64,000 nucleotides of DNA, taken from assembly GCA_963728965.1 (NCBI GenBank), contig CAVSMH010000001.1, positions 1-64,000 on the forward strand. The letters are read 5' to 3'. The DNA is from DASQZT01 sp963728965. GTDB lineage: Bacteria > Acidobacteriota > Terriglobia > Bryobacterales > Bryobacteraceae. Every line of letters starts with the position of its first letter. Positions within the stretch are counted from its first letter, which is position 1. Positions 10,004 to 20,000 of the stretch are shown here, piece after piece. A model generated the notes under the pieces. The model searched no databases. It worked only from the letters and a program-made list of their open reading frames with translations, and was not told the DNA's origin. The position numbers and the translations under genes are program-made.

Positions 10004-10237
10004 ATGCAAAAACACAACATCAAGGTCGGATCGACCTACATCGTCAAGGTCAGCGGCACGCTGGCCAAAGTCCGCCTCACCCGCGAACACCCGCGCGGCG
10101 GCTGGTACGGCACCAACCTCGCCACCGGCCGCGAGATCCGCATCCGGACAGCCGCACGCCTCCGCTCGGAGGCGTCTACGGCGCAGGAAATCAGCCCCGA
10201 CGAGGCGCGCCAGATCGTCGACGAGATCGAATTCTGA
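10004..10237 (+). CDS. Small beta-rich protein, 77 residues
   Basis: It begins MQKHNIKVGSTYIVKVSGT and reads like a small SH3/KOW-type barrel: alternating hydrophobic strands, then 'GGWYGTNLATGREIRIRTAARLR', and an acidic tail with 'EARQIVDEIEF'. Such domains often bind nucleic acid or protein partners, which is inference only. It lies between the unknown small gene and the DUF3489 gene and is probably cotranscribed with both. Confidence 0.65.
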   Translation: MQKHNIKVGSTYIVKVSGTLAKVRLTREHPRGGWYGTNLATGREIRIRTAARLRSEASTAQEISPDEARQIVDEIEF

Positions 10238-10250
10238 ATCAGGAGAAGAC

Positions 10251-10804
10251 CATGACCACATTCACAATCGCCACCGACAACAACATCACCGCCTTCGCCG
10301 CCGCCGAGCAGGTTCCCGAAGGCCAAGACCATTTCGCCACCGAGAAGGAGTTCGCCAAGCTCTCCGCCGACTGGCCACTCGCCCGCTTCCCGGAGGTCTG
10401 GAACGCCTTCGCCGGGGTGGTGCCTTTCGACAGCCTCAAGCCGGTCAAGAAGTTCACGGATCGCAAGACGGCGGTCGTCCCGAATCTGGAAAGCCATCCA
10501 GGCACTGACGCCCGCCCCCGCGCCTCAGGCGGCCCCGCACGCGCCGAAGAAGACCAAGGCGGCCAAGAACGCCACTCCGAAGGACGCGACACCCTCGGCG
10601 CGCAACGGCAGCAAGAAGGCCATCGTCCTCGACATGCTCAAGCGCGCCGACGGCGCAACGCTCGCCGACATCATGGGCGCGACCGACTGGCAGGCCCACA
10701 GCGTCCGCGGCTTCATCTCCGGCAGCCTGGGCAAGAAGATGGGGCTTACCGTCGAATCCTTCAAACGCCCCGATGGCGTCCGCGCCTACCGCATCGGGCA
10801 GTAG
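10251..10804 (+). CDS. DUF3489-family protein (one frameshift)
   Basis: The start MTTFTIATDNNITAFAAAEQ is typical of DUF3489. The middle reads LARFPEVWNAFAGVVPFDSL and FTDRKTAV. The frame shifts near 10475 into WKAIQALTPAPAPQAAP and a Lys/Ala-rich linker. It ends with a winged-helix-like domain (KKAIVLDMLKRADGATLADI, GFISGSLGKKMGL, RAYRIGQ). DUF3489 genes are frequent in mobile regions near DUF2924/serine recombinase units, one of which lies 28 kb away here. The function is not established; DNA binding is suggested by the C-terminal domain. Confidence 0.8.
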
Positions 10805-10819
10805 ACACGGCACCTCACG

Positions 10820-10850
10820 CCGCCGCCGGTTTTACACGCCGGCGGCGTTT
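10820..10850. terminator. Bidirectional hairpin terminator between convergent genes
   Basis: A perfect nine-base stem (CGCCGCCGG at 10820-10828, CCGGCGGCG at 10838-10846) with a nine-base loop is followed by TTTC on the plus strand. It sits exactly where the DUF3489 gene (plus) meets the end of the small membrane protein gene (minus), whose last codons lie inside the hairpin. This is the expected place for a terminator serving both. Confidence 0.65.
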
Positions 10851-11092
10851 CTGTTCCGGATCTCTTCCATCAGCGATTCCAGCCGAGCGTGGACATTCTC
10901 TTCTCGGAGGCGACATTCCCCAGACCGCACGTACGTGCCATTAATCCGAGTAAAGATCCGGTTTTCCAACTCCGCGAGTTCCTTGCGCACCTCGGCCAGC
11001 AGCGCCCGGTTCTGCAATCCAACGAAGGCGCCGATCAAGCCCGAGATGAGGCCGGTCGCAGGAATCAGGTATTTGACGATTTGATCTTCCAT
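10832..11092 (-). CDS. Small single-span membrane protein with coiled coil
   Basis: 86 residues from MEDQIVKYLIPATGLISGLI. One hydrophobic segment (about residues 7-25) is followed by a charged heptad-like helix (LLAEVRKELAELENRIFTRI) and a second acidic helix (HARLESLMEEI). This N-in membrane anchor plus coiled coil resembles phage lysis accessory proteins such as inner-membrane spanins or holin-like proteins, but nothing diagnostic is present. It follows the second methyltransferase gene in the minus-strand operon. Confidence 0.6.
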   Translation of the reverse strand: MEDQIVKYLIPATGLISGLIGAFVGLQNRALLAEVRKELAELENRIFTRINGTYVRSGECRLREENVHARLESLMEEIRNRNAAGV

Positions 11093-11220
11093 GGATGTCC
11101 TTCGAGAATTCGCAGCTCGGCCGACCAATCCGACAGAGCCAGGCAGAGCCCCATAAGGTCGGGGTTGCCGCTTCGTATTTCCTGCTCGATGGCCGCAACC
11201 TCCCGGCGGCAGCGTTCGAT
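11065..11220 (-). CDS. Possible small ORF without a clear start codon
   Basis: Directly after the methyltransferase stop, the same frame stays open for about 51 codons and reads like real protein (CRREVAAIEQEIRSGNPDLM, then LALSDWSAELRILEGH), ending inside the start of the next gene. The first plausible initiator is an ATG near the middle, which would cut the conserved-looking part. It may be a gene whose start was lost to an indel. Treated as uncertain. Confidence 0.3.
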   Translation of the reverse strand: MERCRREVAAIEQEIRSGNPDLMGLCLALSDWSAELRILEGHPWKIKSSNT

Positions 11221-12518
11221 TCAGGCGGCTACGTTAGGCCGCTCCGCCGCCACGTCTTTGAACGGTCGTCCGTCCCCATCCAGCGTGGCTTCCTTCCCAC
11301 TGAACTCCTGATACCGGCGAATGATCACGTCGCAGTACTTCGGATCCAACTCAATCACGCGCGCCTGGCGGCCGGCCTTCTCGCATGCGATCAGCGTTGT
11401 GCCGGACCCGCCGAACGGATCGAGCACCGTGTCCCTGCCCTTGCTGCTGTTCCGGATGGCGCGCTCCACCAACTCGACCGGCTTCATCGTCGGGTGGAGG
11501 TCGTTGACGTGCGGCTTCTTGATGAACCAAACGTCGCCCTGGTCGCGGGCGCCGCACCAGAAGTGGTCCGTGCCTTCCTTCCATCCGTAGAGGATCGGTT
11601 CGTACTGACGTTGGTAGTCGGACCGACCCATCGTGAAAGTGTTCTTCGCCCAAACGACGAACGTGGACCAGTGGCCGCCCGCCTCGCGGAAGACGCGCTG
11701 CAGCGTGTGGATCTCCGACGATGACATGCAGACGTAGATCGCGCCCTTGGTGACCGCCAGCACGTTCACGCAGGCGTCGCGCAGAAACTGCTCGAAGTCG
11801 GCTCCGAGATTGTCGTTGGCGATCGTCCGGTTCGTGCCGCGGAGCTTATCCTTCATCGTCGCGCCGTAGTTTACGTTGTAAGGCGGATCGGTGAAGATCA
11901 TGTCGGCCAGGCCGCCGGCCAGAACCTTCTCGACGTCACATCCAACTGCGTCGAGTCGCCGCAGATGAGCCGGTGCTCGCCAAGGATCCACACGTCGCCC
12001 GGCACCGTTACCGCACGCTCCGGTGTCATCCGGGACGGCGTCTTCGTCGGTCAGACCCTCGCGTGGTCTTCTTCACCGTCGGCCAGGATCGTCTCCAGTT
12101 CGTCCGCCGAGAACCCGATCAGGTCGAGGTTGAATCCGTCCACCTCGAGTCCTGCAACTCGATGCGCAGCATCTCCGCATTCCATCCGGCGTTAAGCGCG
12201 ATCTGGTTGTCGGCAAGCACCAGCGCGCGCCGCCTCGCTTCGCTCAGGTCGCCGATGACGATGACCGGGACCTCTGTCATCTCCAGTTTGCGCGCGGCCA
12301 GCAGGCGGGCGTGGCCAGCGATCACGATGTTGTCCGGCTCCAACCAGGATCGGGTTGGTCCATCCAAATTCGACAATGCTGGCCGCCACCTGAGCGATTT
12401 GCTCGTCGGAGTGGGTGCGCGCGTTCCGGGCGTAGGGAATCAGCCTGTCGATGGGCCACTTCTGGACCTGCAACTCGCGGAGTTCGTTTTTCACAGATGT
12501 GCCCATCGGACAGTCCAT
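11221..12518 (-). pseudogene. ParB-domain DNA adenine methyltransferase, broken by frameshifts
   Basis: Three frames together give an N-terminal ParB/sulfiredoxin-like domain (LIPYARNARTHSDEQI; then IVIAGHARLLAARKLEM; then LVLADNQIALNAGWN) followed by a type II-style N6/N4 methyltransferase (catalytic DPPYNVNYG, later DPFGGSGTTLIACEKAG). The start MDCPMGTSV forms a TGATG overlap with the upstream gene. Such ParB-methyltransferase fusions are common in phages, where they modify phage DNA against host restriction. At least two to three shifts lie between 11.95 and 12.4 kb; the catalytic half is uninterrupted from 11991 to 11221. Confidence 0.8.
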
Positions 12519-12793
12519 CAGGCCTTGGTCGGGGTGGCCTTGGGGAACAGGCCAAGCGGGTTGTGCAGATCGACGATCCTGGCGATCATCGGCACCACCA
12601 CCGTGACCAGCTTGTCCCAACTGAATCTGCTGCGCTGAGATCCGTGCTCGGCGTCGTACGCGGACTTGATCACATCGAGCACCAGTTCGAGTTTCTTCTT
12701 GCCCTGGCCGGGCAGCGGGATCGCTTCCTCGACCGCCTGGACGGCGGCCAGCACCAGGGGAAAGATCTGGAGAATGATAAGCAGAGCGTTCAT
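12518..12793 (-). CDS. Small hydrophobic phage protein, holin-like
   Basis: 91 residues from MNALLIILQIFPLVLAAVQA. An N-terminal hydrophobic helix (about 3-20) is followed by 'IPLPGQGKKKLELVLDVIKS', a charged middle and a second amphipathic stretch (LVTVVVPMIARIVDLHNPLG). Small phage proteins with this layout are sometimes annotated as holins; membrane association is likely but lysis function is only a guess. It ends in a TGATG overlap with the methyltransferase gene. Confidence 0.6.
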   Translation of the reverse strand: MNALLIILQIFPLVLAAVQAVEEAIPLPGQGKKKLELVLDVIKSAYDAEHGSQRSRFSWDKLVTVVVPMIARIVDLHNPLGLFPKATPTKA

Positions 12794-12854
12794 TGTCGTT
12801 ATGGCTCCTTTGAATAAGTGGGGCGGCCTACCGCGCAGCCGCCCCGGATCGAGG

Positions 12855-13424
12855 CTAGGCAGCGGTCTTCGGCTGCGCCTGGTTGACCACGTTGCCGATC
12901 GCCGTGGTCGCTGTGGCCAGCGCCTGGACGATCTGCTGAAGGGTGGCGAGCACCGGCGTGATCGTCGCGTCCACCTGTTTGGCAACGGCGGCGGCCACTG
13001 CCTGGGCATCCACTCCCACGCCGGCGGCGCTCACGTCGGTGGCCCGGTTGGCGGGAACGGCGCCCGCGGTGAGGTTCGAACCGGCGCCACGCGACACCGG
13101 GTTCAGTTCGTCGGTCCACAGGGCGTCGGCAGCGACATCGGCGTGCCGGATGGCCTGCTTGCCGACCATGTTGGCGGTCTCGACCGCGTTCTGCAGAGCC
13201 TGCGACGCGATCTGGTTCAGCCGGGTCTGCTCGATGAGAGACTGGCGCGCGGCCTGGACGTCCAGATCCTGGTACACGTCGTAGGTCCGCTTGATGTTGG
13301 CGTACGTGACCCGCTGGTTCTCGTTGTGGGCCTCGCTGCCAGTGGCGTTGGCGTTCTTGAAAGACTCGTCCGTCCCGGTTTCGAACTCGCGTTCGCCCTG
13401 GTTCGGAGTGGCTACTTCGGGCAT
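12855..13424 (-). CDS. Phage protein of unknown function, 189 residues
   Basis: It begins MPEVATPNQGEREFETGTDE. The first half is polar and helix-rich with 'KRTYDVYQDLDVQAARQSLI'; the second half is a low-complexity Ala/Val/Thr helix (AQAVAAAVAKQVDATITPVL; ALATATTAIGNVVNQAQ). No signal peptide or catalytic motif is seen. The long Ala-rich helix could be a trimeric coiled coil as in structural or fibre-like proteins. It lies between the two methyltransferase genes. Confidence 0.55.
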   Translation of the reverse strand: MPEVATPNQGEREFETGTDESFKNANATGSEAHNENQRVTYANIKRTYDVYQDLDVQAARQSLIEQTRLNQIASQALQNAVETANMVGKQAIRHADVAADALWTDELNPVSRGAGSNLTAGAVPANRATDVSAAGVGVDAQAVAAAVAKQVDATITPVLATLQQIVQALATATTAIGNVVNQAQPKTAA

Positions 13425-13501
13425 ACTTGTTTTGTCTCCTTGTCTGTCGAATGAAACTGTGGGTCAGGAAGCCGAGCGGCTTCCGTAGAAAGGCGTCGTG
13501 T

Positions 13502-15077
13502 TCACGATGCCTTTTTTGCCGGGCCGTAATGGGGATTGGGCCCGTGGTGCTTGATGGCGCCGGAGTCCTGCATCTTCGGGTTGAGCGCCTGATCCGGATC
13601 GACGCCGCGCGCCGCGGCCACGTCCGCGAACGAATCGCCGTCTGGACTCCAGCCACCGCGTCGATGCCCAGGTTCAGCATGCGCCGCACGATCACATCGC
13701 AATAAGCCGGGCTTATCTCGCAGCCGTATGCCTGCCCGGCCCAGCACCTGCGCCGCGGCCATCGTCGTCCCGCTTCCCATGAAGGGATCGAAGACCACGT
13801 CGCCGGCGTCGGTGAACGCCTTTACGAAGAACTCCACCAGCGCGCGCGGGAATGGAGCGGAGTGCGATCCCTGGCTCGACTCGCTCTTGACTTCGATCAC
13901 GTTGCTCGGCCGCGCCAGTCCGGCGTGCCTGCCCTCCGAATCGTCGGACAGGCTATTCCTGCTGCGCTGCCACGCATCCTGGTTCTTCCCGCCGTCCGCG
14001 GCCGCGCCCCGCGCGCCGGTACCCAGGAGCCCGCTCCCGGAGTTCGATTTCGGGTTGTCGGGCGAGTAGTCGAAGCAGTCGTCCGACTCGTGACTCACCG
14101 CCTCTGCGCGGAATTTGATCTGCTGCTGGCGGCAGAAGTGGAACACCGGTTCCCATGCGTTCTTAAAGCGGTTTTGCCAACCGCCAGGCACGCCATTGTC
14201 AGTCTTCCGCCAGCAGAATTCATCCACGAACCGCCAGCCCCACTGGCGCCGGTGCGCCAGTACCAGATCCATCACGTACAGGTTCCGCTCGCCCTCGTCG
14301 GCGTGCGCCTTGATGTTCAGGAAGTAGGATCCGTCCGGAGCCAGCACCGACTCGATGCCGGCGGCCACCGCGCGGTACCATTCCACGTACTCCTCGGGCG
14401 GCACCGGCTTGAACCCGCTGGTGGGGTCGTACTCGCGTTGCGTGGCGTAGGGCGGCGACGTGATCGCCACGTTCGCACGGGCGCCTGCCATCAACTTCTC
14501 GACGACGGCGGCGTCCCGGCAGTCGCCACAGATCAGACGGTGGCGTCCAATCAGCCAAACGTCCCCGGGCATGCGTAACCGGCTGCGCGGGAGGTTCGGG
14601 AACCGTTTCTTCCTCGACGGTGGCGGTAGCATCCGGTTCGTCCCTGGCAAGTAGCGCCGCGAGTTCGTCGTCGGAGAACCCCACCAGCGACAGGTTGAAC
14701 CCATCCGCATCGAGCGACTCCAAGGCGCCCCGCAGCAACTCATCGTTCCACCCCGCATTCAGCGCAAGCTGGTTATCCGCGATGATGTACGCCCGCCGTT
14801 GAATCTCGCTGAGGTGGCCCAGCACCACCACCGGAACCTCCGCAAGGCCCAACTTGCGGGCGGCCAGGAGGCGACCGTGGCCGGCGATGATCCCGTCCGT
14901 GGAATCGACGAGGATCGGATTCACAAACCCAAACTCCACGATGGACGCCGCGATCTGCGCCACCTGCTCCGGAGAATGCGTGCGCGCGTTCTTGGCGTAG
15001 GGCACCAGCCGGTCGGTGGGCCAGATCTCGATGTGCCGCGCCATCGCGGGCGTGATGGTTGGCGGAAGTGTTGACAT
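13502..15077 (-). pseudogene. ParB-domain DNA methyltransferase (second copy), frameshifted
   Basis: From MSTLPPTITPAM the N-terminus is a ParB-like domain (LVPYAKNARTHSPEQV; GIIAGHGRLLAARKLGLAEV; IIADNQLALNAGWN). After a shift near 14560 a methyltransferase follows: 'GDVWLIGRHRLICGDCRD', catalytic TSPPYATQ, then 'DPFMGSGTTMAAAQVLGRAG'. A second shift near 13740 leads to an ending CDVIVRRMLNLGIDAVAG. The TSPPY motif suggests N4-cytosine or N6-adenine modification. It is closely related in plan, but not identical, to the methyltransferase at 11.2-12.5 kb. It is likely a phage anti-restriction enzyme if the shifts are not real. Confidence 0.8.
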
Positions 15078-15634
15078 CTATTGTGGGGCCCATCGGCCAA
15101 CCGTGCCGAACGCTGGGGTGGCCAGGGTGACCACCTGCCCTGACCACCTGAATAAGTGCAAGTAACTAGAGACTTTGTGCCACCATTCCACCCGCAGCAG
15201 AAAGTGGCCGTGGAGGACCCAAAATTGTTCCGGCAGTGCCCGTTTGGCGACGTATTGCCCCCGTTCGCGCCCGGTTGGCCCGTGTCGCACCGTCTTCCTT
15301 GGGGTTGGCTGGATGGCCCACCCGCCGCCTCCGACGCGCCCAACGCGCCCCTGTCCGCTATCGACCGCAAGTCGACGTGCCGCTTTCGGATACGTGCTGC
15401 GACGGTAAGCGCCGTCTGCTGCGCCACTGACGCGCCAACACTGCGGCAGCGCTCGGCTTCGTCCTCGGCGATCTCGAGGCAGACAGCCTTCGCCGCTCCG
15501 ATTGCCTGGTCGCGTGTCTTGCTCAGTGCGGTCCGCAGGATCTCAGTCAGGTTCTCGGCGTTGTCCTTGGCAGGGATATCAAGTGCCCTGCAGACCATCT
15601 CTGCCAGTTGCTCGACCCTGATCACGCTCGGCAT
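15078..15634 (-). CDS. Phage protein of unknown function (frameshift likely)
   Basis: It begins MPSVIRVEQLAEMVCRALDI and continues with a regular helical pattern (TEILRTALSKTRDQAIGAA; LEIAEDEAERCRSVGASVAQ). After about 95 residues the coding look moves to another frame that ends FLLRVEWWHKVSSYLHLFRW and then FGTVGRWAPQ immediately before the methyltransferase start. One shift near 15350 would join the two; alternatively these are two overlapping genes. No family was recognised. Confidence 0.5.
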
Positions 15635-15807
15635 GGTCTGACCTCACTCGTGGATGGAATAGCCGGTGGAGAAGCCCTGCGCTGTCCGACGAAGCACCTG
15701 GCAGCCAACTCACGAAGTTCCCGACGGAATGGCAGGCCGCACGACCCCGGTCTTAAGCCGCGTTCTATTGCGATGTGCCTACCGCCGGTGCTGCCCTTGC
15801 GCGCCAT
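15622..15807 (-). CDS. Possible small ORF, 61 residues
   Basis: A frame starting MARKGSTGGRHIAIERGLRP and overlapping the start of the next gene by 13 bases. Arg-rich and without a recognisable domain. It is kept because it fills a gap inside an otherwise tightly packed operon, but composition alone does not separate it from a chance frame. Confidence 0.25.
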   Translation of the reverse strand: MARKGSTGGRHIAIERGLRPGSCGLPFRRELRELAARCFVGQRRASPPAIPSTSEVRPCRA

Positions 15808-15831
15808 AACGAGTTCACCGTGCTCCGCAGA

Positions 15832-16160
15832 TCATCGGAGCGCCTGCGTCGCCAAGAACGTGTGTCTGCTGGCGCCCTTCCGCCGCCCGATTCCCAGGGC
15901 CACGGCGGGCATGATCATGGGCAGGTTTGCCAACTCAGCGATTCCCGCCCTACCGGTATGGGCCGCCCGATCATATGACCAGCGCGTCGCGTCCACGGAA
16001 GCCTGTGCGGAACCATGCCGAGGTCCGACTGAACAAACCGGATCGAAACTCCGGCCTCTACCCACTCTGCTCGTCCCTGCGCCACAAACCGCCGGGCGCG
16101 ATTCTTCGACGTGAATCCACACCCGGACACCGGGTTTTCGATTCGGATGTTTTTGCGCAT
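15832..16160 (-). CDS. Small phage protein, unknown function (frameshift likely)
   Basis: It starts MRKNIRIENPVSGCGFTSKN and reads well through 'RARRFVAQGRAEWVEAGVSI'. A shift near 16030 then leads to 'GRAGIAELANLPMIMPAVAL' and 'GIGRRKGASRHTFLATQALR'. The combined protein would be about 110 residues, basic and without membrane segments. The N-terminal pattern (proline/cysteine motif followed by RFV-RGxAEW) recurs, from memory, in small phage proteins of unknown role. No function is assigned. Confidence 0.5.
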
Positions 16161-16274
16161 GGTTCTCGTTAGTGCCCAAGTGGGATTGCGAGTATGCCCG
16201 CAAGGAGATGAAGCGAGGAGGGAGCTTTCGAAGGTTGCGCCTGGCGCTCGCCTATCGAACCGAACCTTTCGATT

Positions 16275-16309
16275 ACTATATACGCCCGGAAGCGGCGAAG
16301 TGTCCGGCC
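16275..16309 (+). repeat. 35-base site, copy A (partner at 40564-40598)
   Basis: ACTATATACGCC, then 14 variable bases, then TGTCCGGCC. The same two blocks with the same 14-base spacing occur at 40564-40598, next to the serine recombinase unit. This copy lies just downstream of the end of the gene at 16316-17025. Binding site, promoter element and recombination site are all possible. Confidence 0.5.
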
Positions 16310-16315
16310 GTCCCC

Positions 16316-17025
16316 TCAAGTTTTTTCTTTGCGATCGAGCCGGATGATCCACGGCTGGTCCACATCCGGGTTGTAGAAGCGTTGCCGCGCCCCATTGGGC
16401 GGCGGACCAATGATCTCGATGGATTGGAGCGTGACTTCGCCGATGCGGTCGCCGGGCTTCAGAAAGCAGACAAGCCCGCGCCGAGGGTCGAAGATGCCAT
16501 TGCCGCCAACGCCGTATAGCCGTTCGCGTTTCCAACCAAGCGATAGCGCCTGCTCACTGATCGCATCGACCAAAGCTATCGCCTCAGGTGAGATGGTATC
16601 GGCGGCGGTTTTGCGCACGCGCGGTACGGGCGCAGGCGGGCCCTCGTCCTCAGCCACCGGGGGCTGATAGTAGCCCGAACGAAATGCCCCCGCTGCTGCG
16701 AGCGAGTTGTGCTTCGCCAAAATGCTCGACTGCCCACTCATGCACGGCGTTGAACCGCACGCGCAAGTCTTCAAACGCGGCCGGAGGGAGATGCCCGGAG
16801 GTTGCGGCCTTCTTGGCAATGACCATCCGTGACCGCAGCCAGACGTAATACTCGGGATCGAGCCGCCGGTACACCGTGTCGTTGATCTGGAAGTCGCGGG
16901 CGAACTGCTCCGGGTTCGCGGTCGTCCACGTTGCGAGGGCAGTAGACACGAACAGGCCACCCCGCGAGTTTGTCCCGGGCACCTCCGGCGTCAATTGGCG
17001 CATGCTCCTGTAACTCCGTGCTCAT
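16316..17025 (-). pseudogene. Phage protein of unknown function, two frameshifts
   Basis: It starts MSTELQEHAPIDAGG at 17025, moves near 16980 into a frame reading FVSTALATWTTANPEQFARD and DPEYYVWLRSRMVIAKKAA, and moves again near 16700 into one reading AFRSGYYQPPVAEDEGPPAP and ALSLGWKRERLYGVGGNGIF. It ends DQPWIIRLDRKEKT. The joined protein of about 236 residues has no membrane segment or catalytic motif that I recognise. It follows the primase-helicase and probably belongs to the replication operon. Confidence 0.55.
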
Positions 17026-17061
17026 GATCGCTCTCCTGGCTGGAATGGAATGCGTGGTTTC

Positions 17062-20000
17062 TCAATTGCGCGGGATCACGGTGGATCTTCGCCGGTGGTG
17101 CGGCGCGATGTCCAGTCTGGCCAGGTCAATCGCGGCGCGGTGTTCGGCGTGGGGACCTTCGGGAGACTTGGTGGGGACGTTCGCGGCCAACGTCCCCACC
17201 ATTGATCTCTCGTGTTTTGTTTCGGTTGCAGACGCGGTGGGGACGGTGGGGACGTTGGTGCCAGTTTCAGGCCACCTACTGATATTGTTTTCTCTCTCGC
17301 GCGCTATATCTTCTACGGGCACGCGATTTTCTTGCGCGCGAGGATTCCGGGATACGTCCCCCACGTCCCCACACGTCCCCACCGCCTCCGTAATCGAGTG
17401 ATTCTATGGGGCCAAGCTGGTGGGGACGTTGGTCGGCAAACGTCCCCACCACGTCCCCACCGATGTCCCCACCAAACAAATCCAAGAGGTTCGTCGCTGC
17501 GCGGACCAGTCCCGCCGCCGTCTGCCAACCCGAGGGCATAAAGAACGCCGGTCTTGTGATTGTGTTGGCTGCTCTGCTTGACAGTAAGTCCGTTGAATAC
17601 TCGATCGCGCTTGGCGCCGAGCGCCTTGCCCAACCGTGTCTGCTGCGAGCGCGCCGACCCGTCTCCGCGCACGCTGAGCATCAGGTCGCGCTCTTCGCAA
17701 AACTGGTTCAGTTCGCCGACTTTCTTCGGTTCCTCGTGGTATGCCTCCCACCAGGCGCCGGTGAACTCACGCCACATCTGACCATCGGTATCCGCCGCTT
17801 CATAGAGTTCGTTCAGATTGCCGAGGAAGCCGGGGATTCCCGCTACCTCCAATACGCCGCCCATGATTCCGGACCACCTTTCGAACGACCCAAGGCGCGT
17901 CGCGTGCAGGGGTTTCCCGGCAGCAATCCACGCTTGAATCACCGTGAGTGCCGCATGGACGAGCGCCGAACGATTCTCTTGGGCCCATTCGGCGATCAGC
18001 GGATGTTTGAATCCCGCCCTCAGCCAGGGCATGTCGATCCTCGAATCAATGCGGAGCCGGATGCATCGCCGGCTCATCTCGCCGGATAGCCGCGGGTTGT
18101 TGCCGGTCATGAGCCATAGGGCATTATTCCGGAGATGCAGCATCGTGGATTCGCCCAGGAGCCGGTCCGTCCACCACGGCAGGGTCACAACGGACGCCAG
18201 CGCGGCCGAATCCAGCTTCCGTTTCTCGCTGAGGTTGTCGAGGAGGATGATCGGCCGGCCGGTAATCAGCTCAGCCGTAATCATCTTTCGAACCTCGTCC
18301 TCGCTTTCCGGCACAGTCCGCCCTTCGGACGCAGAGCCAGTCGAAACGATGCTGATCAAGGTGGCCAGCAGCCCCTTACCGGAGCCCTGCGTGGGCGCCT
18401 CGATCAGGTGTATCGGAGCAAGGTCGCCAATGATGCGCTGCAGAAAGGGGAGGAGTATTGCGGCGACGGCATGAGCGCGATCCGAATCCCTCACAAACGG
18501 GAAGTCCACGAGCAGTTCATCCACTAGCAGCCCTCTGGCATGCGCGATCTGCTCCCGTGAGGGTTGGGCCGGAACTTCCGAGACGTCTAGCGAATCGTCG
18601 GAGAACATCCAGAGCCGCGTCGGAACGATGGTAGCCGGCGCCAGTTATCAGCGTGGCGTCTTTTCCGAATGTCGGGGTGCGCACCACTGATTCCAGCGGC
18701 GGGAGTGCCGGATCCGGGTTCACCAGCATGTCACGGGCGGTATCTCTCGACGGCGGGGCAGCGACCACTGCCTCCTCGGTCACTCTAAGCCAGTTGGCGC
18801 TCCGGGCAAGCATGCCGTACATCGCCGTGTCGCCGAGCGCTTCGATCCGTCCCTCGGCGCCCGCGCCGGCAATGCGCACAAGTGCGCCGCCTTTCTGGAA
18901 CATAAATGGCTTGTCCCGGACGTCTGGCCCTGCTGGCTCGTTAATCGCGTGAATCGCCGTCCAGGCATCGGCGATCACGTCGCGCAGTTGGCGATTGTTG
19001 AGCTGGATGCTTCGCAGCGGCGCAGGTTCTGGCTCGCCGACCGGCGCGGTTGCGGCGTTTCCCCTCGGACTGCCGCCAACGAACGCACCAGCTCGGGTCA
19101 CGCGCGGAGGGCGTGCGATTCCCACGACCTTCAATTGCTTCCGAAGCGTAGTGACCGGCAGCCGGATCTTCCCGCACCGCACCTGAATCAGCCTGAGGTA
19201 CCGATCCTGTTCAATGGGTGCGAGCCGACCAACCTCCGATAGGATCGGCTCGAGGATCCGGCTGAGATCAGCATCTGGAACGTCGGGACTGAGCTTTGAA
19301 ATGGCCAGTTCCAGCGGGGTTTGTGCCGCCGCGAGGATGGCTTCGAAATCGGCCGCCGTCTTGCCGGACGCGAAGAACTCGTTGACATCGATCTTGGCGT
19401 CGGTCATCAGCGCGTCGGCCTCGGCGCTGCCGCCAGGCAGGCCGGCGAGTTTCTCGCGCGCGGCCTGCTGTTTTTTGCCAAGAGGCAAAACGGCCACCCG
19501 TGTCGCGATTCCGTGCTGCGCCAGGATGCGCGCCGTCTTCAGCGCACCCTGCATGCCCGCCTCGGAGATCTCGTTGTCCTGGCAAATGTAGACGGTCTTC
19601 ACGCCGGCGAGTTTCGGCAGCAACCGTTCCCAGTCGGCCTCGCGGATCTGGACCGTTACCGGCGACACGACCGGGAATCCGTGCTCCATCAGGGAAATAC
19701 AATCCGTAACCCCTTCCGTGATGATGACCCGCTCGGGCCGCGCAAGCAGGACATCCTCGTTGTAGAGGACGTCATTCCGGATACACGGCGAGACGTGGCT
19801 GTTGTTTCGGTCGTTGCGGACCGCCAGTTTCTTGTACTTCGACTTCTCCCATTCCTGATCCGGTGTCCAAGGCGTGCGCCGGCCGATCATGAAGACGACG
19901 TGCCCGCGGCTCCAATATGGGAAGACGATCCGGCCATCGAAGAATGGGACCAGCCCGTCCTGCGCCGTCGGCCGGAAGACGGAGGTGGCCGCCAGCTCAC

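Noticed and set aside
17340..17480. Possible CRISPR array in the GTCCCCAC repeats
   Set aside because: Units are eight to eleven bases, occur in both orientations, and have irregular short spacing; no cas genes.
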